Of a DNA stretch of 64,000 nt, positions 10,313-19,653 are shown in pieces. Source of the DNA: Ehrlichia muris AS145 (GTDB lineage: Bacteria > Pseudomonadota > Alphaproteobacteria > Rickettsiales > Anaplasmataceae); the NCBI RefSeq assembly GCF_000508225.1, contig NC_023063.1:1054001-1118000 (forward strand). Direction: 5' to 3'. Each line of letters opens with the position of its first letter. Position 1 is the stretch's first letter. Made by a program: the position numbers and the translations under genes. The notes beneath the pieces were generated by a model. The model was given only the letters and a program-made list of their open reading frames with translations. It was not told the origin of the DNA and made no database searches.

Positions 10313-11974
10313 TACCTAAGTGAATTTTTGAAATACTTGAATAATTTACTACATATGGCACACACTTTAATCAGTAATATATTGTTTTTAGTAACCTTAA
10401 TCCGAACTGACCTATTTTAAAAAAACATTACTGTAATGTTATCACACTAACTTACTGACATTAGTTACTCTTAAATATGTCTAAAATACTTTTTTACACA
10501 TTACTAACAATCATCAGCAAACTAACCGCAATACTATATCATATGTAATTATCACTATTGATTATCAGCTACAGAGAATCTCTGCTTTTTCAACAAATTT
10601 CATATAATATTGTTATTAATACACATATTTTCGTAGTTCTTTACTGTTTATTATCCATAATAACAAACCAAGAATTACATGATACTATTGTAATAGGCCT
10701 GCGAATTACTACATGTAACACAACATATTAAAATAATTACACTACAAAACCACAAACAAACCTGTAGTACAAACGTGACTTTCCTGATCCTTATTACAAC
10801 AAATACATTATCTACCTTACATACTATTAATAACACATCTATAATTTTGTAATATACAAAAAGCATTAAAAATCATAGTGATTATAAAAAATTTCTTTCA
10901 TATATATTTTATAAACATCATAACCCCATCAACAAATACCCATGCTACCAAAATAACAACAATGTCGATATATTAAGAATTCACACACTCTAATCTCAAC
11001 TTACTGTTGTATAAGTTAACCTAAGTACAACACAAAACAATTAACATAATGTAAACTGATGATGTATTTAATATACATTAGATAGGACAACTTTTACTAG
11101 AAAAACAATTTTTCAAAATATAAGAAATATAAAATACTAGCAGACTAAAGTTGGAATTCATTAACATGCAACACCGTAACAGAACACATAAAAATCTCAC
11201 AACAATTTATTGCTACTTTTGTAAAATACACAACACTGACAAAGCATTCATATTTTCTTAAATATTACTTAAAACTAACACACACTTAGCATAATATTCA
11301 ATTTTTGTGATTATTGTAAAAATTCTTCTTACAATTTATTCATCTTATATTCCTCTAATATAATTTTGGCACTACTATGAATTTTTGTGAGAAAACACAT
11401 ATGTTTATTAAAGAAATGCTACTTTAAGAACATATAATTAATTTTTTTATCCATTAAACTTGAAGTTTGTACTCTCATAATATAAAGAAATTGCAAAAAG
11501 CTATAAGTACGTTTGTCGTTCAAGTGTTGTTTTATATACACTGACTGCATTGACAATTATTATAATTTCTGATGCAACAAAAAATGATAAAGCAGGAAAT
11601 AACTATACCTAGGAAACTAAAAATAAATGCTACACGAATGCATGTAATTACTATCTAAATTCAGCACACACATAAATAATTTTGACTATCAGTCATGAAA
11701 TGAATACATATATCTTATATAATCTAGTAGGTATACAATATATTGCTTCATTTACATATACAAAATTCAGAAGCCAGTTATAACTAAATTAAGATAATTT
11801 GTTAAAAGATTAACATCATCAACAACCTAGTATAACTGACTCACTAATTTTTTGTTCGCATTCATCTGCCAACTGAATATGATAGGAATGTTCATAACAA
11901 AGTTTTTTATATCAGAAAAATAACTGTTATAAAATAACTATTTTTCACAAAGCATATAATACCATCACTTAACA
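10313..11974. other. Long non-coding spacer between virB2 genes
   Basis: This 1.66-kb AT-rich gap separates the lone virB2 from the three-gene tandem. It contains one 63-codon minus-strand frame (10675-10866) with a hydrophobic translation but no resemblance to VirB2 and no clear ribosome binding site, so I do not call it. Apart from a very weak virB2-like snatch around 10920-10960, nothing is recognisable. Confidence 0.45.
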
Positions 11975-12346
11975 CTATGATGATGATGCTGATGATGATG
12001 ATGCTGATATCGTAGTACAATCAAACTTATCAGCTGAAAGGTTTGCTATTCCACCAGCAAACTTAGATATCAGTTTACCTGCTCCAAAGAATATTGCTGT
12101 AAATACAACTAACATTACTATTGCTGGCCACGGTAACCTACCAAATATCGCCATAATACTTGAACCAAGTATTACTCCAGTCATAATAGGAAGACCTAAT
12201 TTTTGTACAAACACAACAACATTACATATCACCTTAGTAACTGTATCATCAGCATTACTTATATTTGGTGCCATAGAAAACATTATGAACAACAAAAATA
12301 GAAGCGCCCTACCTATAAAACATCTATTATTATATAGCATTATCAA
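11975..12346 (-). CDS. virB2: VirB2 type IV secretion pilin, divergent paralogue
   Basis: 123 residues. The signal peptide (LLFLLFIMFSMAPNISNA) differs from the tandem copies, but the two-helix core is conserved (VFVQKLGLPIMTGV, GRLPWPAIVML, IFFGAGKLISKF). The C-terminus is low complexity, SASSSSASSS, encoded by an imperfect ATG/CTG trinucleotide repeat on the plus strand (about 11977-12006). It is separated from the other virB2 genes by 1.66 kb and is silently diverged from them, so it probably represents an older copy with its own promoter. Confidence 0.92.
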   Translation of the reverse strand: MIMLYNNRCFIGRALLFLLFIMFSMAPNISNADDTVTKVICNVVVFVQKLGLPIMTGVILGSSIMAIFGRLPWPAIVMLVVFTAIFFGAGKLISKFAGGIANLSADKFDCTTISASSSSASSS

Positions 12347-13173
12347 TCCCTCACAAATTTATGAACAACAATATTAACAAAACACTCTATAATGTTTATT
12401 AAATAAAAATAAAAGACTTTTCCTAAAAATTAGTTTATATAATAACCCATTATCTGTTTTTTCAGAAAAAACAAAACATGAGTACATAACTAACACAACA
12501 CCAATATGTCAAAACTGTTGCAACCTAACTTCATAGAAAAATCCTATAACTTTGGAATGTTATACAACACTTTTCTGTGGTTCCTATATATAATAAATAT
12601 TTAAAAAGTCAATTATTATTAATAATTTAGAAATTTAGATCATTATTTATACAAATAAAAATAAATGAATCTTAACTTCATAAACATATTATTAATATTT
12701 AAGTATATTCACAATCAATATTATTCTATTTGATCAGAAAATAAATTAATTTCCTACAACACTAATTTTCTTTAGCAAAAATATTTTAAATTAGCTAACT
12801 ATCAAAACATATGAACTTATTAATTGACCCAAATCATATTATTAACATAACAAACTTTATGCTAAAAAACTTAACCCATATAATACGTAATTATAAAAAT
12901 CAGAAAATCTACCAAATAGATACCAAACTATTAATATTAATTTTTTCCATATTTAACACTAAAAAATAAACTTTGACATATATCAGCATTTTCAATAGAT
13001 TATTAAACTATTGTTATACACAATCAGGATCTTCTTGATTTCTGAAGAGTTGATATTGGAATTTCGGTTATTTTAATGTAATGTAACAATAGTTATATTT
13101 TTGTTATATACTAAAATGGCACAATGCTTAATAACAGATAAAACATTTTGGTTGAGGTAGGTTGGAATAGCTT
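12347..13173. other. Divergent intergenic region between virB2 and hflK
   Basis: The 827-bp AT-rich gap between divergently transcribed genes must hold the promoters of both virB2 and the hflK operon. Near hflK a GAGGTAGG stretch (about 13153-13160) could serve as a distant ribosome site. No RNA gene or repeat was recognised. Confidence 0.4.
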
Positions 13174-14247
13174 ATGTTTGATGATTACGATCCTTGGAAT
13201 AATAACAATAAAGAAGATCACAAATCCAAAGAATATAAAAACTCCAATGATATTAGCAAAATTATTTACCGTTTCAATAATACGCTTAGTTCATTTCTAA
13301 AAAACAAGAAAAGTACACAGTTTAACAATCATGGAAAAGCACAATTTATAATAGTGCTTCTAGTCGTGATGTTTTTATATATGGGTTCTGGTTTTTATAT
13401 CGTTGAACCTGAAGAAGAAGCTGTACAGCTATTATTTGGTAAATATCATAATACTGTAGGTCCTGGATTACGCTATTATCTCCCATCACCTATTGGACAT
13501 GTAATCAAGTTAAAAGTCAAAACAGTTAATAGGGAAGAAATAGGTTCTAGATTTTATTCAGATAATACTTCAGATCATGGGGAAGGTGTAATGTTAACTG
13601 GAGATGAAAACATAGTTAACATAAATTTCGATGTTCACTGGCGTATTAATGACGCATATAATTACTTGTTTAAAGTTAGGGATAATCAAGTAGGAGATAC
13701 AGTAAAAAATGCAGCAGAAAGTGCAATGCGCGAAGTCATTGGGAAAAGTTCTATATCCTTTGCAATTGAAGGAAAAGGAAGAGCTGTAATCTCACAAGAA
13801 ACTAAAACATTATTACAAAATATCCTAGATCAGTATAATATGGGAGTTGAAGTTTTATCGATTCAACTAAAAAAAGTTGATCCTCCAGAAAAAGTCATTA
13901 ATTCTTTTAGAGATGTACAAAGTGCAAGAGCTGATAAGGAAAAATTGATTAATGAGGCATATGCATATCGTAATCAGGTATTACCAAGAGCTAAAGGTGA
14001 AGCTATAAAAATTAAATTAGACGCAGAAGCATATGAGAGTGAAGTAGTTAATGCAGCTGAAGGTAATGCAAAAAGGTTTACGTCACTTTACAAAGAATAT
14101 GTAAATCAACCTGAGGCAATAAGGAATCGTTTATACTTAGAAACAATGGAAGAAATACTAAGCAAAAACGATAAGGTTGTGGTCAGTGATGACCTTAAAG
14201 GTATGCTTTCTTACTTTCCATTAGCAGATCCTAAAAATAGTAGGTAA
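13174..14247 (+). CDS. hflK: HflK, SPFH-domain regulator of FtsH
   Basis: 357 residues. A short polar N-terminus precedes one membrane helix (about residues 58-77), then an SPFH/band-7 domain beginning FYIVEPEEEAVQLLFGKY, and a charged coiled region rich in Ala/Glu (around 240-290). HflK and HflC form a membrane cage around the FtsH protease and modulate its access to membrane substrates; ftsH itself is at 60440. The N-terminus is shorter and less glycine-rich than in enterobacteria. First gene of a six-gene operon, 3 bp upstream of hflC. Confidence 0.95.
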   Translation: MFDDYDPWNNNNKEDHKSKEYKNSNDISKIIYRFNNTLSSFLKNKKSTQFNNHGKAQFIIVLLVVMFLYMGSGFYIVEPEEEAVQLLFGKYHNTVGPGLRYYLPSPIGHVIKLKVKTVNREEIGSRFYSDNTSDHGEGVMLTGDENIVNINFDVHWRINDAYNYLFKVRDNQVGDTVKNAAESAMREVIGKSSISFAIEGKGRAVISQETKTLLQNILDQYNMGVEVLSIQLKKVDPPEKVINSFRDVQSARADKEKLINEAYAYRNQVLPRAKGEAIKIKLDAEAYESEVVNAAEGNAKRFTSLYKEYVNQPEAIRNRLYLETMEEILSKNDKVVVSDDLKGMLSYFPLADPKNSR

Positions 14248-14250
14248 GTC

Positions 14251-15123
14251 ATGAATAATAAACCATTCAAGTTCATATTAGGGTTTTTTACTATTGCAAC
14301 AGTAGTTGTACTACTAAACTCCATGTTTATTGTAGATGAAGCACATCAGTCAATAGTATTACAGTTTGGACGCGTAGTTAAGCAAATACATGATAGTGGC
14401 TTATATTTCAAAGTACCTTTAATACAAAAAGTTGTCTACATTGACAAAAGGATCATCGACATTAGCTCTGATTCAAGAGAAGTCATTGCAGCTGACCAAA
14501 AAAGATTTATTGTTGACTCTTATGCAAAATACAGAATTGTAGACCCTGTTAAATTTTATCAAACAGTTAGAAATGAGACAGGATTAAAAAATAGATTAAG
14601 TTCTATTATTGAATCAAATATTCGTGAAAAAATAGGGAACGTATCACTTATTAACTTCTTAAATGAGGCAAGATCAGAAGTTATGGCAGTAATACAAGAA
14701 GGAGTTAGCAAAGACTCTCAAAAATTTGGAATAGAAATGATAGATGTCAGAATCAAACGTGCAGATCTACCAGAAGAAAATAGCATGGCCATATTTAGAC
14801 GTATGCAAACAGATAGAGAAAAAGAGGCAAAAGAAATTAGAGCAGAAGGAGAAGCAGCTTCACAGCGCATAAAAGCTGACGCAGATCTGCAAACACGTAT
14901 TATCATTGCAAATGCGATTAAAGAAGCACAAATAATTCGAGGAAATGGAGACGCCACAGCTTCAAAGATTTACAATGATGCTTTAAAAATCGATCCAAAT
15001 TTCTTCAGCTTTTACAGAACAATGCAAGCGTATAAGCATGCTTTTAATGGAAAAAATACAAGGATTATTTTATCCCCTAACAATGATTTTATTAATTTGT
15101 TTAATAAAGAAAGAGGTAAGTAA
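14251..15123 (+). CDS. hflC: HflC, SPFH-domain partner of HflK
   Basis: 290 residues. An N-terminal membrane anchor (about 8-27) is followed by an SPFH domain (HQSIVLQFGRVVKQI) and the Ala/Glu-rich helical region (REKEAKEIRAEGEAASQ) typical of HflC. It pairs with HflK on the periplasmic side of the inner membrane. It begins 3 bp after hflK and ends 3 bp before degP, so translation is likely coupled. Confidence 0.95.
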   Translation: MNNKPFKFILGFFTIATVVVLLNSMFIVDEAHQSIVLQFGRVVKQIHDSGLYFKVPLIQKVVYIDKRIIDISSDSREVIAADQKRFIVDSYAKYRIVDPVKFYQTVRNETGLKNRLSSIIESNIREKIGNVSLINFLNEARSEVMAVIQEGVSKDSQKFGIEMIDVRIKRADLPEENSMAIFRRMQTDREKEAKEIRAEGEAASQRIKADADLQTRIIIANAIKEAQIIRGNGDATASKIYNDALKIDPNFFSFYRTMQAYKHAFNGKNTRIILSPNNDFINLFNKERGK

Positions 15124-15126
15124 TTA

Positions 15127-16551
15127 ATGAAAAGATTCCTATTACTGATACTGATACTAACATTTGTAAATATTCCTATAGCGAATTTAGCTGCTGACAA
15201 GGAGGAACAATATGATCCGAGGTCAGGTTTTTCTAAATTAATCAAAGAATCCATACCAGCAGTAGTTAATGTCAGTATAGTACATGATCTAACACAGGAG
15301 CAATTTCCTCTAATAACTATCGAGGACCTTTTAAGAAATATATTAGAAGGCAAACCACTGAAAAAAGATGCACCACAAGAAGTATTAAGTGCAGGATCAG
15401 GGTTTGTAGTAGATGAGTCAGGTATTATTGTCACTAACTATCATGTTGTACATAGTGCGAAAGAAGTTTATGTAACATTTAGCGATAACAAATCAATTCC
15501 TGCAAAGATTTTAGGAGTAGACCCACAAACAGATTTAGCAGTGTTGAAAGTTGAGGTTAATGAAAAACTTCCTTATTTAGATTTTGGAGATTCCGATACA
15601 ACTATGGTTGGAGATTGGGTGGTTGCTATAGGCAATCCATTTGGTCTTGGTGGATCTGCAAGTATTGGTATTATATCTGCACGTGCAAGAGATCTTAATA
15701 TTGGCACAGCAACAGAATTCTTACAGACTGATGCTGCTATCAATAAGGGTAATTCCGGTGGACCACTATTTAATATAGATGGTAAAGTAATTGGTATTAA
15801 TACAGCAATATTATCTACACAAAAAGGTGGTGGTAATATAGGAGTTGGATTTGCTATTCCATCAAACAGTGCTATTCCTATAATAAAAGTTCTATCCCAA
15901 GGAAAGAAAGTAGAGCATGGTTGGCTTGGTGTGGTAATGCAACCAATAACTGAAGAGCTAGTAGAACCATTGAAACTAAAAGAAGTTAGTGGAGCTTTAA
16001 TTACTAATGTCATTAAAGGTAGTCCAGCAAATAAAGCAGCTTTACTCCCAGGAGATATCATACTTGAGTTTAATGGCACCAAAATTAATTCAATATCACA
16101 ATTGCATCAATTAGTACTAAGATCAGAAGCAGATAATGAAGTAAAATTACTTGTATCTCGCAACGGTAGTATCATGAATATACTAGTCAAAATAGGAAAA
16201 TTCGAAAACCCAGATACAGATACTTCAGACAATGAAAATTCCAAAGATATTGTACAATCACCTCAACTAGGACTTACTGTAAGCAATATAAAACATAATA
16301 AAATCACATCTAATAACACTGAAGAAGAAGAAGTCAAAGGAGTGATGATAATAGAGATAGACAGCAAAAGTAATGCTTCAACCAAAAACATAAGAAAAGG
16401 AGATATAATATTACAAATTAATCAATCACCAGTAAATAATCTTGAAGACTTCAAGCATATTATGAAAAAAGTACGTAAAGATAAATCTGTAGCACTGTTA
16501 ATTAGTAGGGATAATATATCAGCTTTTGTTAGTGTCAAGCTAAAACAGTAG
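15127..16551 (+). CDS. degP: DegP/HtrA-family periplasmic serine protease
   Basis: 474 residues. A signal peptide (about 1-22) is followed by a trypsin-like domain with the triad His106 (TNYHVVH), Asp136 (QTDLAVL) and Ser210 (KGNSGGPLF), then two PDZ domains (roughly 255-345 and 375-470). It degrades or refolds damaged envelope proteins. The hflK-hflC-degP order is common in alphaproteobacteria. In related Ehrlichia the protein is a known immunogen (established knowledge). Only 1 bp separates it from the next gene. Confidence 0.95.
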   Translation: MKRFLLLILILTFVNIPIANLAADKEEQYDPRSGFSKLIKESIPAVVNVSIVHDLTQEQFPLITIEDLLRNILEGKPLKKDAPQEVLSAGSGFVVDESGIIVTNYHVVHSAKEVYVTFSDNKSIPAKILGVDPQTDLAVLKVEVNEKLPYLDFGDSDTTMVGDWVVAIGNPFGLGGSASIGIISARARDLNIGTATEFLQTDAAINKGNSGGPLFNIDGKVIGINTAILSTQKGGGNIGVGFAIPSNSAIPIIKVLSQGKKVEHGWLGVVMQPITEELVEPLKLKEVSGALITNVIKGSPANKAALLPGDIILEFNGTKINSISQLHQLVLRSEADNEVKLLVSRNGSIMNILVKIGKFENPDTDTSDNENSKDIVQSPQLGLTVSNIKHNKITSNNTEEEEVKGVMIIEIDSKSNASTKNIRKGDIILQINQSPVNNLEDFKHIMKKVRKDKSVALLISRDNISAFVSVKLKQ

Positions 16552-16552
16552 C

Positions 16553-17134
16553 ATGAAAACTAGGATAGTACGTATATTTTTTTTTGTGATGTGCTTTTTT
16601 AGCATACATGCGTATTCAAGTGAAGCAGTTAAAGTAGAATCTCTTACGTATTTTAATGCTATACATTCTTTTAAAGCAGAATTTATACAAACAAATTCTA
16701 TTAACAATGCTACTCAATATGGAATAGTTATGATGAAAAAACCTGGATTGCTAAAATGGGACTATTATCCTCCCACTCCAGCTTCCATTATAATACAAGG
16801 CACAACTGTTTCTTACTATGATAAGGAACTAGAAGAATATTCTTACTCAATAATTAACAATCCTATTATTAACTTCTTAAGTTCTAACATTCAAAATACA
16901 AAAGATATAATCTTTGTAAATATAAGTACAGTTGATAACAAAAAAGTAATTACTATACAAGATCAAAAAACAGGATTACAAGCAGATGTAATTTTCAATA
17001 TACATCCCATAGCAATTGTCGGACTAAATATAGCAAATCCAGACTCTATAACTTACATCAAGTTCTATAACATTCAAAATAATGTTACCATAACGGAAAC
17101 AGAATTTAGGCACAATACTTCTTATTACAATTAA
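16553..17134 (+). CDS. lolA: LolA-like outer-membrane lipoprotein carrier
   Basis: 193 residues with a signal peptide (about 1-22) and a LolA-type fold: FKAEFIQTNS, GIVMMKKPGLLKWDYYPP, then SIIIQGTTVSYYDKEL. LolA ferries lipoproteins through the periplasm from the LolCDE exporter. It is more divergent than its operon neighbours, but the KPGLLKW-DY pattern is characteristic. Its presence agrees with a double-membrane organism that makes lipoproteins (lspA at 26706). It follows degP by 1 bp. Confidence 0.85.
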   Translation: MKTRIVRIFFFVMCFFSIHAYSSEAVKVESLTYFNAIHSFKAEFIQTNSINNATQYGIVMMKKPGLLKWDYYPPTPASIIIQGTTVSYYDKELEEYSYSIINNPIINFLSSNIQNTKDIIFVNISTVDNKKVITIQDQKTGLQADVIFNIHPIAIVGLNIANPDSITYIKFYNIQNNVTITETEFRHNTSYYN

Positions 17135-17144
17135 AAATAAATGT

Positions 17145-17825
17145 ATGACAAAAAATATATCGGAAATCATAAAATATAATTTTAAAAATTTACAGTTATT
17201 AAATGAAGCATTAACTCATCCCAGCATAATATCAAAGGACACAACGAAATTTAACTATGAAAGATTAGAATTTCTGGGAGATGCAGTATTAAACATAGTA
17301 ATATCTGAAATGCTGTTTAATATTTTTCCCAAAGATACAGAAGGCAATCTTGCTAAAAAGAAAACAGCTTTAGTTTGTGGAAACAAGTTAGTGGAAGTTG
17401 CACAATCTATGAATTTAGGACAGTTTATTATGATGTCAGATGGAGAAAGAGCTTGCGGTGGTGTAAATAACTTTCGTAATTTAGAAAACGCACTAGAAGC
17501 CTTAATAGGTGCAATATATCTTGATGGAGGATTAACAGCGGCACAAGATTTTATACACTTATTCTGGAAACATTCTGCAACAGATATGAATACCCCTCCA
17601 CAAGATGCAAAAACTATACTACAAGAATTGGTACAAGGAAAAAAGTTATCAGCTCCCACATATCACACTGTAAGCAAATCTGGACCAGATCATAATCCTA
17701 CATTCACAGTAGAAGTAAGAATTCCACCTTATACAGCAATACAAGCAACTGGTCATAACAAGAAATTAGCTGAACAAAAAGCAGCAAGCTTAATGTTATA
17801 TCAGATTAATGATAAGACAAAATGA
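17145..17825 (+). CDS. rnc: Ribonuclease III
   Basis: 226 residues. The catalytic domain has the signature YERLEFLGDAVLN (residues 38-50, with Glu42 and Asp46) and ALEALIGAIYLDGG, and a C-terminal double-stranded-RNA-binding domain starts near residue 155 and ends with KKLAEQKAASLML. RNase III processes rRNA precursors and other structured RNAs. The stop codon overlaps the ctaG start in an ATGA. Confidence 0.96.
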   Translation: MTKNISEIIKYNFKNLQLLNEALTHPSIISKDTTKFNYERLEFLGDAVLNIVISEMLFNIFPKDTEGNLAKKKTALVCGNKLVEVAQSMNLGQFIMMSDGERACGGVNNFRNLENALEALIGAIYLDGGLTAAQDFIHLFWKHSATDMNTPPQDAKTILQELVQGKKLSAPTYHTVSKSGPDHNPTFTVEVRIPPYTAIQATGHNKKLAEQKAASLMLYQINDKTK

Positions 17826-18346
17826 AGCCAAGAATACAAAACACTATCTATGCTTTAATAGCAATAATACTATCTATGATATGCTTAGCATATGCCTCAG
17901 TCCCATTATACAGCATATTTTGTAAGGTAACAGGTTACGGAGGAACTGTAAAAACAGGTACTTTATCAAATTCTAAAATAGGAAATACTATCATTAAAGT
18001 CAGGTTCAATGCAGACATCAATAAACAATTGTCATGGAAATTTTATCCAGAGCTACCTTATGTATTCGTAAAACCAGGAGAAAAAAAATTAATTTTTTAT
18101 CGAGCAGAAAATTTATCTGATCAAGATATTTCCGGAATAGCTGTATATAATGTTACTCCTCATAAAGCAGGAAAATACTTTAACAAAGTTGCTTGTTTTT
18201 GTTTTAGCAAACAAACCCTGGCTCCTTATCAAAAGACTATAATGCCTGTATTATTTTTTATAGACCCCGCCATAGAAACTGATCCTGACACCGCAGATGT
18301 AAAATTAATCACTCTTTCATATGTATTTTTTAAATATAAAGAATAA
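17822..18346 (+). CDS. ctaG: Cytochrome c oxidase assembly protein CtaG/Cox11
   Basis: 174 residues. One N-terminal membrane helix (about 8-30) is followed by a Cox11 domain with Cys34 (YSIFCKVTGYGG) and the copper-binding CFCF motif (Cys125, Cys127), then APYQKTIMPVLFFIDP. It delivers copper to the CuB site of cytochrome c oxidase. It overlaps rnc by 4 bp and is the last gene of the operon. Confidence 0.95.
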   Translation: MKPRIQNTIYALIAIILSMICLAYASVPLYSIFCKVTGYGGTVKTGTLSNSKIGNTIIKVRFNADINKQLSWKFYPELPYVFVKPGEKKLIFYRAENLSDQDISGIAVYNVTPHKAGKYFNKVACFCFSKQTLAPYQKTIMPVLFFIDPAIETDPDTADVKLITLSYVFFKYKE

Positions 18347-18523
18347 AAAGCAAGTTCTACCATCAATGTGTATACAGACTTATCTAAAATACATATTCAA
18401 GTTATAGAGATTATAGTTACCCATGATATTAAGAAATGTATACCATAGATCTTTATATTGGAACACCTTAGTCATTAATAATAATAGTATTACAAATTAA
18501 CAATCATCATAACAAAAAACTCA

Positions 18524-19462
18524 ACTGATGTCATATCCAGTCCACCATATCTAGCTCTTTTGAGCTATGCTAAGAAACACACATATCCAATTGTTAATCA
18601 TTAACTCAAATACTCAACCTTTCTTATAAGTTAGAAACCTTATCCAATAACATTAATACATACACTATTACAAATTTTAATAAATTTACTCTATTTGTAC
18701 TTTATATAATGAAAACATTACCCTACAAAACATAATTTTTAAGAATTCATTAGAATTAATTATATTAAAATCTATGTATACATAAGTGGATTTGACTGTG
18801 ACTTTAATAAAATATCTATCAATTATTTTTTACAAGACTGATGTCATATCCAGTCCACCATATCTAGCTCTTTTGAGCTATGCTAAGAAACACACATATC
18901 CAATTGTTAATCATTAATTCAAATACTCCACCTTTCTTATAAGTTAGAAACCTTATCCAATAACATTAATACATACACTATTACAAATTTTAATAAATTT
19001 ACTCTATTTGTACTTTATATAATGAAAACATTACCCTACAAAACATAATTTTTAAGAATTCATTAGAACTAATTATATTAAAATCTATGTATACATAAGT
19101 GGATTTGACTGTGACTTTAATAAAATATCTATCAATTATTTTTTACAAGACTGATGTCATATCAATCCAGCATGTCTAGCTCTTTTGAATTATGCTAAGA
19201 AACACACATATTCAATTGTTAACATTAATTCAAATACTCCACCTTTCTTATAAGTTAGAAACCTTATCCAATAACATTAATACATACACTATTACAAATT
19301 TTAATAAATTTACTCTACTTGTACTTTATATAATGAAAACACTACCCTACAAAACATAATTTTTAAGAATTCATTAGAACTAATTATATTAAAATCTATG
19401 TACATATAAGTGGATTTGACTGTGACTTTAAATAAAATATCTATCAATTATTTCTAAGAAAG
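18524..19462. repeat. Three tandem copies of a 313-bp repeat
   Basis: The block beginning ACTGATGTCATATC occurs at 18524, 18837 and 19150, giving two periods of exactly 313 bp. Copies 1 and 2 are nearly identical; copy 3 has more substitutions. Each of the first two copies contains the perfect hairpin TAGCTC-TTTT-GAGCTA (18552-18567 in copy 1), which is broken in copy 3. No open frame crosses the repeat. It separates ctaG from the M16 peptidases. The flanks 18347-18523 and 19463-19653 show nothing else. Confidence 0.95.
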
Positions 19463-19653
19463 ATATATAAAACCAAATTTCTACACTCTTCAGTCTGCAA
19501 AAAAATACTACCGGTTTTATACACCAAAAAATTGTCATTACCATCTCAAATTTATAACTAGAACCATCAAGTTCGATAATAATTTTTATTTATTTGATAT
19601 TCTTAAATTATCATATAAACTATCAAGCAAATAATCATAAGGTTACAGTAATA

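Noticed and set aside
10675-10866. 63-codon minus-strand hydrophobic frame in the virB2 spacer
   Set aside because: No ribosome site, no similarity to VirB2 or its neighbours that I can see, and AT-rich sequence readily gives such frames.
15573-16082. 169-codon frame antisense to degP
   Set aside because: The protease frame has complete family motifs; the antisense frame has none.
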